Source: Clostridium sp. M62/1 | GTDB lineage: Bacteria > Bacillota > Clostridia > Lachnospirales > Lachnospiraceae | Assembly: GCF_020736365.1 (NCBI RefSeq) | Contig: NZ_CP085988.1 | Location: 2,858,001 to 2,922,000, forward strand | Length of the DNA stretch: 64,000 bases | Direction: 5' to 3' | Part shown: positions 24,284 to 32,841 of the stretch, piece by piece | How positions within the stretch are numbered: the first letter of the stretch is position 1 | How the letters are laid out: the number at the start of each line of letters is the position of its first letter | Made by a program: the position numbers and the translations under genes | The notes under the pieces: generated by a model | Told to the model about the DNA's origin: nothing | Seen by the model: only the letters and a program-made list of their open reading frames with translations | Database searches by the model: none

Positions 24284-25765
24284 CTATTCTGATTTCTCTA
24301 TGGGTCTGTACGTTTTTCTGCTCGGTATCTCCCCTGTCTTCCACTGGAATTTTCCCGTAAATCCGTAGATAATTGCGATAATCGGGACAATCCAGTTGAA
24401 TACGGAAAATGGGAGATATGCTATACAGGAGACTCCCAGCGTTGTAGATGCGAAGGAACCGCAGAGATTCCAAGGAATCAGAAGAGAGGTTACTGTTCCT
24501 GAATCCTCCAGTGTCCTTGAAAGCGTCTGGGGAAGCATATCTTTCTTCTTATATTCTGATACAAACATTCTTCCCGGCAGAACGATGGACATGTACTGGC
24601 TGGCAGTAATCAGGTTGACCAGTATAGCTGTAACAACTGTAGTGCAGACCAGGCTTCCCACGGTTCTGGTAAGAACCTTCAGCTTCTCTAAAACAACCTC
24701 CAGCACGCCCAGCTTCTCCAAAAGCGAACCGTATACCATTACGATGATCGTAAGGCTTGAAGTATAGTTCATGCTGAACAGGCCGCCTCTCGACAGAAGC
24801 GAGTCAATATCTGCAAAGCCTGTCTCCGACACATAGCCGTTTTCCATAATATTGGCAATGGAAGGAAGTGTTTCGCCCTGCATGAAAATCGCAATGGCAG
24901 CCGCCACAATACCGGAAATCAGCAGAGTGGGAAGGGCAGGTTTTTTCATCACTGCAAGGGCAATAACCAGAACCGGCGGAATCAGGGTGATAATATTCAG
25001 ATGGAACTGGCTTTCCAGAGCTGCCAGAATCGCGCTCACCGTTTCTGTGTCTGCGCTTCCGCCGTGCTTCATTCCCAGAACAAAAAATGCAACCAGGGCA
25101 ATCACGATTCCAGGACCTGCTGTGTAGACCATGGCCTTGATGTGGTCAAACAGATCTCCCTCTGCCACAGCCGGAGCCACGTTGGTCGTGTCGGAAAGCG
25201 GAGACATTTTATCTCCGAAAGCCGCTCCGCTCACAATTGCGCCGGCGGTCATAGCCGGATTGATCTCGAGTCCCATTCCGACGCCTATCAGCGCCACGCC
25301 TACCGTTCCAATGGTTGACCAGGAACTTCCCGTGGCCAGGGAGGTAATCACACAGGCCAGACAGGCTGTCACCAGAAAGATGGATGGATTAATCAGTTTA
25401 AGCCCCCAGTAAATAATCATCGGCACCGTCCCGCTGGCGATCCACGCGCCCATCAGACATCCGATGCTGTACAGAATCAGAATCGTCGGAACTGCCAGCT
25501 TACTGCCCTCAAGGATCGCCTCCTCCACTTTTGAGTAGGGACATTTCTCAATCGTCAGCACCAGCACAGCCACCCCAAAGGCTGTCAGCATCGTGACGTG
25601 GAGCTTTTGATCCAGGTAAAAAATTGCGGCTGCCATGGAAATAATCAGATATCCCACAATAATCAGCGAAGCCGCAAGGGAAGGCCGAAACGGCTGTTCC
25701 CCGGTCTTCAGAATCTCCGTATTAGAATTTTCTCTTCTTTTTTCCGCTTTTCCCTCATTGGCCAT
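24284..25765 (-). CDS. NhaC-family Na+/H+ antiporter
   Basis: 493-residue membrane protein with about 11-12 helices. Family motifs: ATGSSWSTIGTVGVALIG, SGAAFGDKMSPLSDTTNVAP and a late LVNLITASQYMSIVLPGRMF. NhaC proteins exchange cytosolic Na+ for H+, and some relatives exchange organic acids (malate/lactate). Hydrophilic N-terminus of about 25 residues. TAGGAGGAGATATGT precedes the start. Upstream is a sigma-54 promoter, and the activator gene is the next gene downstream on the same strand, suggesting inducible expression. The true substrate could be a carboxylate. Confidence 0.87.
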   Translation of the reverse strand: MANEGKAEKRRENSNTEILKTGEQPFRPSLAASLIIVGYLIISMAAAIFYLDQKLHVTMLTAFGVAVLVLTIEKCPYSKVEEAILEGSKLAVPTILILYSIGCLMGAWIASGTVPMIIYWGLKLINPSIFLVTACLACVITSLATGSSWSTIGTVGVALIGVGMGLEINPAMTAGAIVSGAAFGDKMSPLSDTTNVAPAVAEGDLFDHIKAMVYTAGPGIVIALVAFFVLGMKHGGSADTETVSAILAALESQFHLNIITLIPPVLVIALAVMKKPALPTLLISGIVAAAIAIFMQGETLPSIANIMENGYVSETGFADIDSLLSRGGLFSMNYTSSLTIIVMVYGSLLEKLGVLEVVLEKLKVLTRTVGSLVCTTVVTAILVNLITASQYMSIVLPGRMFVSEYKKKDMLPQTLSRTLEDSGTVTSLLIPWNLCGSFASTTLGVSCIAYLPFSVFNWIVPIIAIIYGFTGKFQWKTGEIPSRKTYRPIEKSE

Positions 25766-25812
25766 ACATATCTCCTCCTAAAACAGTTTTCTGCGCCGGC
25801 ACCTACTTATCA

Positions 25813-25828
25813 AGCAACCTTCATGCCA
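25813..25828 (-). promoter_or_regulatory. Sigma-54 (-24/-12) promoter of nhaC
   Basis: Minus-strand TGGCATGAAGGTTGCT: GG and GC are separated by the obligatory 10 bp, and 14 of 16 bases fit the TGGCAC-N5-TTGCA/T consensus apart from the sixth base. The predicted start site is near 25802, 37 bp before the nhaC start codon. The neighbouring activator carries a sigma-54 contact loop. Confidence 0.8.
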
Positions 25829-25919
25829 GATCGTTTTCTGCCTGAATTCCCCTGTTTCAGGGCTCTTTTCTGCCTCTCCCAGTGCCTCTTTTCAAAAAGC
25901 GGGGCAAATTTTTTACAAG

Positions 25920-25933
25920 ATGCGCCGGTGCAT
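25920..25933. promoter_or_regulatory. Possible upstream activator site for the sigma-54 promoter
   Basis: Palindrome ATGC-GCCGGT-GCAT about 100 bp upstream of the -24 element, the usual distance for sigma-54 activator binding. Only one copy seen, so support is modest. Confidence 0.35.
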
Positions 25934-26005
25934 GGAACCGTTTTTTTACCAGAAATATATTCAGCCAGCCATGTGGATATTCGACCCCTGTTCCCTCCTC
26001 TTCCT

Positions 26006-26497
26006 CTATTTATCTGTTCTCACATACCTGCGGAATTCATAGCACAGGTCAAAGTAGGTCTGCTCATCGCTTACATCCGTTACGCGCCAGCCCTCTTTGT
26101 CCAGGTTCACCATATAGGTATCCGCGTGATACTCATAATCAATAAAGGTAATATGAGCCACCCCGCAGTAGGGCAGAAACTGCTCATAGATACTCTGTCC
26201 CCCGATAATAAAGATATCCTCGTCCCTGTACACGGACAGCTTTTCAAGAGCCTCCTCCACGCTGTGAACTGCAGTGGCTCCTTTTACGGAGAGAGACGGA
26301 TCTCTTGTGAGCACAATATTTGTCCTGCTGTCTAACGGCCTGCCTCCCGGGAGCGCCGCAAGAGTCTTTCTCCCCATAACCACTACCTTTCCGATGGTTT
26401 CCTGCCGAAACAGTTTCTGATCGGCCGGAATGGTCACTAACATCTGCCCCTTTCTTCCAATGGCCCAGTTTTTATCGACTGCTGCTATTAACTGCAT
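26006..26497 (-). CDS. folA: Dihydrofolate reductase
   Basis: 163 residues with the DHFR pattern: LIAAVDKNWAIGRKGQM at the N-terminus, KVVVMGRKTLAALPGGRPL for NADPH binding, and DIFIIGGQSIYEQFL. The active-site acidic residue falls in the IPADQKLF segment (Asp26). Regenerates tetrahydrofolate for one-carbon metabolism. No classical thyA is adjacent, but a possible ThyX-like gene lies 1.4 kb away. AAAGGAG-like site upstream of ATG. Confidence 0.92.
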   Translation of the reverse strand: MQLIAAVDKNWAIGRKGQMLVTIPADQKLFRQETIGKVVVMGRKTLAALPGGRPLDSRTNIVLTRDPSLSVKGATAVHSVEEALEKLSVYRDEDIFIIGGQSIYEQFLPYCGVAHITFIDYEYHADTYMVNLDKEGWRVTDVSDEQTYFDLCYEFRRYVRTDK

Positions 26498-26619
26498 CTT
26501 TTTCTCCTTTCCGCTTTTCCTGTTTTCTGGATTTTCCTGCCTTCACAGGGTATGCCGAAGCCTCACCGAACGGCGGCATTCTGTACGTCTCACTTCTCTC
26601 CCGTCTGTGCCTCTTAATT

Positions 26620-27486
26620 TTATTTCAGGAGCTCCGGGTACTGCCGCCTCAGCGTTCTCATCATGCTGGCCGCGTTGATAAAAAACGCTTCGTCAGGCTG
26701 TTCTTTTTTATCTACCTTGCCGTGGAATACCCTCTCCATCTCCTGCAGGGCTTCCTCATCCGTATCTGTCTCGTTCATAATCCGGATCATCGTATCACGG
26801 CTCTCCCTGGCAGTCTCTAACAAAAAGTCCCAGATACCCGGCATATCTTCCTCATCCACCAGACCGTAATGGTTCAGGATAATCTCCCTGACCGGTATCT
26901 TCTCAGAGCGGCGGATGGACTCTTCCACTCCCCTGTAGTCCACGAGAAAGCTGGGCATGTATTCCTTTTTCCGGTTCATGACTCCCACTGTTTCGCTGCA
27001 GAGCATCACCTCTTTGTTCACCACATAGGACAGGGAACATTTCGTATGTCCGATCGTTTCAAAGGCATACACCTGATCCCCTCTGATATCTGCCGTTTCC
27101 CCGTCCTTTAAGGCAATGTCCACCTTAAGATCCCTGTCGTCATACTCACTGTCCCAGGAAAGCCCCGAGGCCTCTGCTGCCTCTCTGCTGAGCCTGCGGA
27201 TGGTTTCCAGAGCGCCCGGCTTTACAAGAATTTCCTTTGCCCGCTCTGACGCATACACCTTCACCCCCGGCCACTCTCTGCGGACAGCGGGAAGCCCTGC
27301 CACATGATCGTAATGGGAGTGGGACAGGAGCACTGCGTCCAGCTCCTGCCCGTCAAGCTCCTCCCTGATTTTCTTTATCATGGCGTCAGCGGCGTAGGCC
27401 ATCCCCGCCTCAAAAAGAATATTGGCTTTCCCCCTCAGGAGGAAAACCGCTCCTTCTCCAACGCCTGTCACATCTATAATTTTCAT
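26620..27486 (-). CDS. MBL-fold metallo-hydrolase
   Basis: 288 residues with the metallo-beta-lactamase signature HSHYDHVAGLPA (about residues 58-69), a further His in GHTKCSLSY, and a C-terminal ILNHYGLVD segment; two zinc or iron ions are expected. Related proteins act as hydrolases of thioesters or phosphodiesters; substrate is unknown. Start at 27486 (AAAGGTGG eight bases upstream) preferred over the GTG at 27498. Same strand as folA, separated by about 120 bp. Confidence 0.85.
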   Translation of the reverse strand: MKIIDVTGVGEGAVFLLRGKANILFEAGMAYAADAMIKKIREELDGQELDAVLLSHSHYDHVAGLPAVRREWPGVKVYASERAKEILVKPGALETIRRLSREAAEASGLSWDSEYDDRDLKVDIALKDGETADIRGDQVYAFETIGHTKCSLSYVVNKEVMLCSETVGVMNRKKEYMPSFLVDYRGVEESIRRSEKIPVREIILNHYGLVDEEDMPGIWDFLLETARESRDTMIRIMNETDTDEEALQEMERVFHGKVDKKEQPDEAFFINAASMMRTLRRQYPELLK

Positions 27487-27927
27487 TTCCTTATCCACCT
27501 TTCCCGGATTTTTCCTCCTGCCCTGCGCCTTTCTCTGAAACTGCAGTCAGGACTGCTTTCACTGAAGGCCGAATGCAGAGCCCTCCATCAGGGCCAGGCA
27601 GGCAGCCTCCTGCGTTTTCGTAGTATAGCACAGAAGGACGCGGGCAGGCAAGGCGTTCTGATGTTTACTCCGCCTTCCTTTTCAGGTATAATCAGAAGGA
27701 ACTGCACAAAATCTGCCTGCCCTTCTGACAGCCCAGAGCGTTTGGACGAGCCGGGCATAGTAAGGCCCTGTCTGCTGCCTGCAGCATGGGCTTTTGCATC
27801 CTGCAGTCCCAGTACTGAGGTGCCGGCGCGGGCGTTTAATTGTCATTGCATTCTGCCCGCCGGACAGGTATAATACTTTCACAGCCATTTAACATACAGC
27901 AAGAAGAAAAGAAATGAGGAAATCCCT

Positions 27928-28551
27928 ATGATTCAATTAGAAAGAACCAGTGTGATGAACCTGGAAAACGCGATCCGCGGCGCCAGAAACCCCATGAACA
28001 GCTGGAACCGTTCCGACAGCTACTACGACGAAAATGGAGCCTATATTTTAGGACCCAATGACCTGGACCTGGCAAAACGGCTCAGAAAAGCCGGAAGCGA
28101 TCACCGCAAGTTTGTGCGCCAGATTTTCGTTTCCGTGGATATCACTGCACCTCTCTACTGGTGGAAGGAATATGACACCTACAAAATTGCCACTGTAGCC
28201 AATTCCTGCAGCACCATGCATAAAATCCACAGCAGGCAGTTTACTATGGATGACTTCAGCTGTGATCACATGACAGACGGGGCAAAGGCATTTATGCAGA
28301 CCGTCGTGGACAAGCTGGAGGAAACACGGCTAAGATACCTGGAGACGAAGAGCAAGGAGGACTGGTACGATCTGATCCAGCTTCTGCCTTCAAGCTATAA
28401 CCAGATGAGAACCTGCTCCTTTAACTATGAGACACTGATCAATATTTACTATGCGAGAAAGGATCACAAGCTGGCTGAGTGGCACACCTTCTGCGACTGG
28501 ATCAAAACCCTTCCCTACGGGGAGGAGCTGATTGTAGCTGAGGGAAAGTAG
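27928..28551 (+). CDS. Conserved protein, possibly ThyX-related
   Basis: 207 residues, hydrophilic and soluble. Conserved-looking stretches: NAIRGARNPMNSWNRSD near residue 14, DHRKFVRQIFVSVDITAPLYWW near 60-80 and KIATVANSCSTMHKI near 88-102. The last two are arranged like the substrate-binding region of flavin-dependent thymidylate synthase (RHR...S), and I recall close relatives in clostridial phages and genomes, often unnamed. The strict RHRxxSxNExSxRY motif is absent, so the call is tentative. GAAATGAGGAAAT precedes ATG. It is monocistronic and is followed by a strong terminator; folA is nearby. Confidence 0.5.
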   Translation: MIQLERTSVMNLENAIRGARNPMNSWNRSDSYYDENGAYILGPNDLDLAKRLRKAGSDHRKFVRQIFVSVDITAPLYWWKEYDTYKIATVANSCSTMHKIHSRQFTMDDFSCDHMTDGAKAFMQTVVDKLEETRLRYLETKSKEDWYDLIQLLPSSYNQMRTCSFNYETLINIYYARKDHKLAEWHTFCDWIKTLPYGEELIVAEGK

Positions 28552-28616
28552 GCTTAGACGGTTAGACCGTCCCCATTCCTATAAGCAGATGGTTCTATAC
28601 AGATTCTGTTATGAAG

Positions 28617-28686
28617 AGAGCGCGCCGTACAGCATACGGGCAGGTTTGAAGCGAACCTGCCCGTATGCCGCACAGGCGCTCTTTTT
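28617..28686 (+). terminator. Strong terminator after the ThyX-like gene
   Basis: Nested stem: outer AGAGCGC/GCGCTCT and inner GCATACGGGCAGGTT/AACCTGCCCGTATGC, ending in TTTTT. From here to 28778 no other feature is visible. Confidence 0.9.
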
Positions 28687-28778
28687 GCTTTTTGCCTTCC
28701 AGCTTCTCTCCAGTCTCCCTGCATAATGCCCGTCCGTGTTCCAGCTCTCTGCCAGAAATAAGAAACTAAAACCGGCAG

Positions 28779-28807
28779 TTTCCATCTAGTGGAAATTATG
28801 GTACAAT
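28779..28807 (+). promoter_or_regulatory. Promoter of the two-component operon with -35 palindrome
   Basis: -10 TACAAT (28802-28807). Palindrome TTTCCA-TCTAG-TGGAAA (28779-28795) occupies the -35 hexamer position (28779-28784) and most of the spacer. The weak -35 and the palindrome fit control by the encoded response regulator or another dimeric factor. Confidence 0.55.
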
Positions 28808-28922
28808 GACCGCAAAGCGGACATTTTGTCCGCGCCGAGAACAGGATGCTAAACCCCCGGAGATTTTGCTTCCAAGGTTTTCACCCACTTTAAAATAGTG
28901 TCACGCGGAAGGAGAGCAAAAG

Positions 28923-29636
28923 ATGGATCAGACAGGACGAAAGAAAATTCTGATAGCAGATGACGAGCAGGATCTCAGAGAAATCCTGAAAATGATTTTA
29001 AGCGCCGAAGGGTACGAAGTAGTTGAAGCAGAAAACGGGCTGCAGGCTGCCGAATTGGCGGACGAGTCCATTGATATGTATATTTTAGATGTCAATATGC
29101 CGGAGGAAACAGGCTTTGAGGCTGCCAAAAAAATCCGGGCCCGCTTTCAGGCGCCGCTTCTGTTTCTCACAGCCTACTCAGGAGAAGCAGACAAGGTAAA
29201 CGGCTTTTTAATCGGAGCAGATGACTACATCGTAAAGCCCTTTTCCAATATGGAGATGATCATGCGGGTTCGCGCTGTGTTCCGCAGAGCGGAGCAGGGA
29301 ACTCCTCCCGCCGCAGCCAGGGAGGAGACAGCTGAAAAAAAGGGGATGATCCCCATCGGCGATTTGCTTCTGGATACAGAAAGTCAGTCCCTTATAAAGA
29401 ACCAGGCTGTAATCAGCCTGACCTATACGGAATACCGAATCCTGGAGCTTATGGCAAAGCACAGAAAAAAAATCTACTCCCTGGACAATATTTACCAGAG
29501 TGTATGGGGGGAAGACGCTGTTGGGGACGGTGCAATTATGGTACACATAAAGAATATCCGAAAAAAAATGGGCGACAATTCACGAAATCCGAAATATATA
29601 AAAACAGCCTGGGGAAGGGGATATTACATTGACTGA
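28923..29636 (+). CDS. OmpR/PhoB-family response regulator
   Basis: 237 residues. Receiver domain with acidic pair D13-D14, phospho-acceptor Asp56 (YILDVNMP), Thr83 region (LFLTAYS) and Lys105 (YIVKPF). A linker rich in Ala/Glu leads to a C-terminal winged helix (LTYTEYRILELMAKH, VWGEDAVGDGAIMVHIKNIRKKMG). AAGGAGAG precedes the ATG. Its last 8 bp overlap the kinase gene. Regulated genes may include the small membrane protein gene that follows. Confidence 0.93.
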   Translation: MDQTGRKKILIADDEQDLREILKMILSAEGYEVVEAENGLQAAELADESIDMYILDVNMPEETGFEAAKKIRARFQAPLLFLTAYSGEADKVNGFLIGADDYIVKPFSNMEMIMRVRAVFRRAEQGTPPAAAREETAEKKGMIPIGDLLLDTESQSLIKNQAVISLTYTEYRILELMAKHRKKIYSLDNIYQSVWGEDAVGDGAIMVHIKNIRKKMGDNSRNPKYIKTAWGRGYYID

Positions 29637-30672
29637 ACACCGTGTACGCAGGAGGCAGCTCGCCTGGGAGCTGATCCTTTATTTCTGTATCAGCATGATC
29701 TGCTCTGCTGTTTTTTATCTGTTTCTATACGGAGGAGCCGCTTCCATCGCACAAAATTACCTGCACTACAGAGGGTGGGTTCCGGCCAGAGAATGGCTTT
29801 CGGCCGGGAGGCTGTGGCTGAAGAGTTTGTGTGCCATGGGAGCTGTCCTGTTTTTTCTCTGGATTTTCTTTATTCTGCTCTCTAAAAAAGTGTCCTACCT
29901 TCTGACCATCATAAAAGGAATCGAAAAAATGGATGCCAGAGAGATGGACTTTTCCATTCCTGAGGAGGGAAATGATGAGCTGGCAGAGCTCGCCGCATGC
30001 ATCAACAGGCTTGCATGTTCTCAGAGGGAGCTTCGCTTCCGGGAGCAGTCCCTTCGTGACGAAAGGGAGCGCTTCATCCGCTCCATGTCCCATGATATCC
30101 GCAACCCACTGGCTGCAATCCTCGCCCGCTCCGAGTATATGAGAGAGCGTGAAACATGGAGTGAGGAGGAAATCAGGGCTTACATTGACAGTGTCTGCAG
30201 CCGGGCCGGCCAGATCAGAGAATTGACCGATCGCCTGCTAAACACAAATGTCAGAAAACTGACACATATTGAAAACGGGAGATTCCTGATGGAACAGATG
30301 GCCAGCGAATGGGAAGCGTCTCTGGAGGAACACTTTCTATGCCAGCTCTCTCTCGATGCCTGCAGAAATTTTGAGTGGACCGTGGATCCAGGAGAACTTC
30401 AGAGAATTTTCGACAATCTGATGACAAATATTGAACGGTACGGAAACGAAAACTGTCCTGTGAGTCTGGAAATCAAAACCGGAGCCGATTCCCTCTGTAT
30501 CACACAGGAAAACGTTATTTCTAAAAATGCCGTTCCGGAAACGGAAAGCCGCGGACTGGGAATTGCTGCAATCCGCCAGATTGCGGAGCTTTACCAGGGC
30601 AGTATCACCATTAATCGGACGCCGGAACTCTTTCATATTGAAATTGTTTTAAAAGGACTTGTTATTCTTTAG
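29629..30672 (+). CDS. Membrane sensor histidine kinase
   Basis: 347 residues, start TTG at 29629 after GGGGAAGGGG. Two membrane helices (about 12-36 and 66-84) enclose a short extracytoplasmic loop of about 30 residues, too small for a separate ligand domain. HAMP-like region, then H-box SMSHDIRNPLAAI with His155, N-box DNLMTNIERYGN and G-box SRGLGIAAI. The short sensor loop suggests sensing of membrane stress or a membrane-embedded partner, perhaps the small protein encoded next. Cognate of the overlapping response regulator. Confidence 0.92.
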   Translation: MTEHRVRRRQLAWELILYFCISMICSAVFYLFLYGGAASIAQNYLHYRGWVPAREWLSAGRLWLKSLCAMGAVLFFLWIFFILLSKKVSYLLTIIKGIEKMDAREMDFSIPEEGNDELAELAACINRLACSQRELRFREQSLRDERERFIRSMSHDIRNPLAAILARSEYMRERETWSEEEIRAYIDSVCSRAGQIRELTDRLLNTNVRKLTHIENGRFLMEQMASEWEASLEEHFLCQLSLDACRNFEWTVDPGELQRIFDNLMTNIERYGNENCPVSLEIKTGADSLCITQENVISKNAVPETESRGLGIAAIRQIAELYQGSITINRTPELFHIEIVLKGLVIL

Positions 30673-30794
30673 AATTCTTCAGAAACTGCTGTGACTTTTT
30701 TTCAGATTTTCCTGCTACACTGGGAGCATGAAAATGAAACAGAGAATCTCATTCGTTTTTAAACAATCAAAAAAAGATGAAAGAGGTGCAAAAT

Positions 30795-31127
30795 ATGGCA
30801 TTAGGAATGTTAATGGTACTGTTTGTTGTGATGAGTGTTTTGGGTGCAATTGGTATCCTGATTATGTTTTTGGCAAAAAAATCACGGTTTCAGAGCGGAG
30901 CAGTCTATGTGATGGCTGCCTTCGGACTGCTGACAGCATATCTGGGGGCTAACAGCCTGCCGTCAAACTATCTGTCCGCTCAGCTGTTTAGATGGGCAAT
31001 CGGAGCTGTTGGAATTGCAGGAGCGCTTCTGTACTGGAAAAGCTCAGAAGAAAGCTGGAAGCTGGCAGGCAGACTGCTGGTAGCCGGATCTGTGGTTCTC
31101 GGTATTGCAAAGCTGTTTCTTCTTTAA
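30795..31127 (+). CDS. Small four-helix membrane protein
   Basis: 110 residues, nearly all hydrophobic, with about four predicted membrane helices (LMVLFVVMSVLGAIGILIMF; AVYVMAAFGLLTAYLG; and two more). No family that I recognise. Start at 30795 follows AGAGGTG by 7 nt; the earlier ATG at 30777 has no site. It lies 120 bp after the histidine kinase gene on the same strand and ends at a strong terminator, so it may belong to the same signalling system as target or sensor partner. Confidence 0.7.
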   Translation: MALGMLMVLFVVMSVLGAIGILIMFLAKKSRFQSGAVYVMAAFGLLTAYLGANSLPSNYLSAQLFRWAIGAVGIAGALLYWKSSEESWKLAGRLLVAGSVVLGIAKLFLL

Positions 31128-31131
31128 AGTG

Positions 31132-31190
31132 ATGCAGGAGGCGGTATACCCCAGCCATGGGAGTATGCCGCCTCCTGCATTTTCTGTTTT
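31132..31190. terminator. Bidirectional-type terminator between convergent genes
   Basis: Long stem ATGCAGGAGGCGGTATAC / GTATGCCGCCTCCTGCAT closed by CCC/GGG, with TTTTCTGTTTTCT on the plus side. Separates the membrane protein gene from the convergent symporter gene. Confidence 0.88.
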
Positions 31191-31192
31191 CT

Positions 31193-32596
31193 CTAATTCC
31201 AGAAATCTGTCTTTGTCTCCAGATTAATGCTCGCTGCCTTAAATACCGGATTCTTTCCCGCTCTCTTCTGTTTCAGGTAATCATTCATGCAGCGCACAGC
31301 CGGACCGCAGAGGATCAGGATGACAGGAAGATTGATAATTGCCATCAGTCCCATGAGCACATCTGCCGTATTCCAGGCCACGCTGAATTCCATTGTAGAA
31401 CCAAAGCATACAATCAGAGCTGCCGCGATTCGGAACACAAGCATCAGTTTCTTTCCCGGCTTCTTGTCACAGATATAGCCAAGCCCCATCTCTGCATAGT
31501 AGAAATTTCCGATTAATGTGGTAAACGCGAACAGGCAGAGTGCAACTGTGATAAAAACAGTTCCAAAACCTCCCAGTGTATTGGCCACCGCCGCCTGCAC
31601 ATAAGGCATTCCCTGGAGCTCTGTGCTTGGTTCAATTCCGGAGCACAGAAGCATGAAAGCCGTTGCGGAGCAGATCACGATAGTATCAATATAGACGGAG
31701 AGCATCTGCACCAGTCCCTGCTTTACAGGATGGGAGACTCCTGCGGATGCAGCTGCATTGGGAGCGGAACCGACGCCCGCCTCATTGGAAAAAAGGCCTC
31801 TCTTGATTCCCTGCATAATAGCGGAACCAGTAAAGCCTCCGAATATCGCCTGGAAATCAAAGGCCTGTGAAAAAATATCCGCAAACATCTTGGGAACCAG
31901 ATTTAAGTGGGTCACAATAATGGCAAGAGATACAAGGATATAGAAGATTCCCATAACAGGAACGAGAACTCCTGTAACCTTTGAAATCTGTTTGCTTCCT
32001 CCGAATATGCAGAGAGCAAAGATCACGGCCAGCACAACTCCCACAATCAGAGGTGTTGTGGATTCGTCATAAAAACTGTATGCCCGGAAGGAATCCGCAA
32101 TGTTAAATGCAGCTACCAGGTTAAATCCTCCCATGTAAGTTACAATCAAGGTACATGCAAAGAGGACTCCCAGCCACCGTTTCTTTAACACTGCCTGTAT
32201 GTAATAGGCCGGACCTCCATAAGAGCTTCCGTCATCGGCCCTCCTCTTGTAAATCTGAGCCAGTGTACTCTCAATAAACGCAGATGCGCTGCCTAAAAGG
32301 GCCACCAGCCACATCCAGAACATGGCCCCTGCTCCTCCGATGCAGATGGCTGTTGAAATTCCCGCAATATTTCCCGTTCCCACTCTGGACGCAGTAGATA
32401 CCATCAGCGCCTGGAAGGAAGAGATGGATTCCTTGTCGTCGCTGGGCTCCTTTACCACCCGGATTGCCTCCCGCAGACAGCGAAACTGCACAAACCTTGT
32501 CTTTATTGTAAAAAAGACGCCCGCTCCGAGAAGCAGTATAATCAGAATATAGGTGTACAGCCAGTTACTCAGCGTATTGATAATTTCCGCAAACAA
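31193..32596 (-). CDS. AGCS-family sodium:amino acid (alanine/glycine/glutamine) symporter
   Basis: 467 residues with about 11 membrane helices. Family signatures: ALMVSTASRVGTGNIAGIST near the N-terminus, GGPAYYIQAVL, and NEAGVGSAPNAAASAG. Takes up alanine, glycine or, in some members, glutamine with Na+. The best ribosome binding site (GGAAGGTGA) points to a TTG start at 32596; a GTG at 32620 is open but lacks a site. The next gene upstream on the same strand is glutaminase, which suggests glutamine uptake and hydrolysis. Confidence 0.88.
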   Translation of the reverse strand: MFAEIINTLSNWLYTYILIILLLGAGVFFTIKTRFVQFRCLREAIRVVKEPSDDKESISSFQALMVSTASRVGTGNIAGISTAICIGGAGAMFWMWLVALLGSASAFIESTLAQIYKRRADDGSSYGGPAYYIQAVLKKRWLGVLFACTLIVTYMGGFNLVAAFNIADSFRAYSFYDESTTPLIVGVVLAVIFALCIFGGSKQISKVTGVLVPVMGIFYILVSLAIIVTHLNLVPKMFADIFSQAFDFQAIFGGFTGSAIMQGIKRGLFSNEAGVGSAPNAAASAGVSHPVKQGLVQMLSVYIDTIVICSATAFMLLCSGIEPSTELQGMPYVQAAVANTLGGFGTVFITVALCLFAFTTLIGNFYYAEMGLGYICDKKPGKKLMLVFRIAAALIVCFGSTMEFSVAWNTADVLMGLMAIINLPVILILCGPAVRCMNDYLKQKRAGKNPVFKAASINLETKTDFWN

Positions 32597-32773
32597 ATCG
32601 AAATCACCTTCCCTTTCCACAAATTTTTCATCTCTTATTCTTCTTACTGAACTTTTTAAATGCTCATTTTATCTGCCAAACCTGCCTTCGTCGTTTTCCC
32701 CCTTCCGATCACCTGTCTCTTCTGTGATCGCGGCCTAAATTTAGCATTTTTTAATACTTTTTATACATTTTTT

Positions 32774-32803
32774 ATTATAATATATCACCCCTTGTCTTTA
32801 CAA
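32774..32803 (-). promoter_or_regulatory. Promoter of the AGCS symporter gene
   Basis: Minus-strand TTGTAA (32798-32803), 18-bp spacer, TATAAT (32774-32779) in a very AT-rich stretch between glsA and the symporter gene. Indicates that the symporter has its own promoter. Confidence 0.55.
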
Positions 32804-32841
32804 CAAATTTTTGCAAAATTTTAACCTTTATTCAATCTTTT

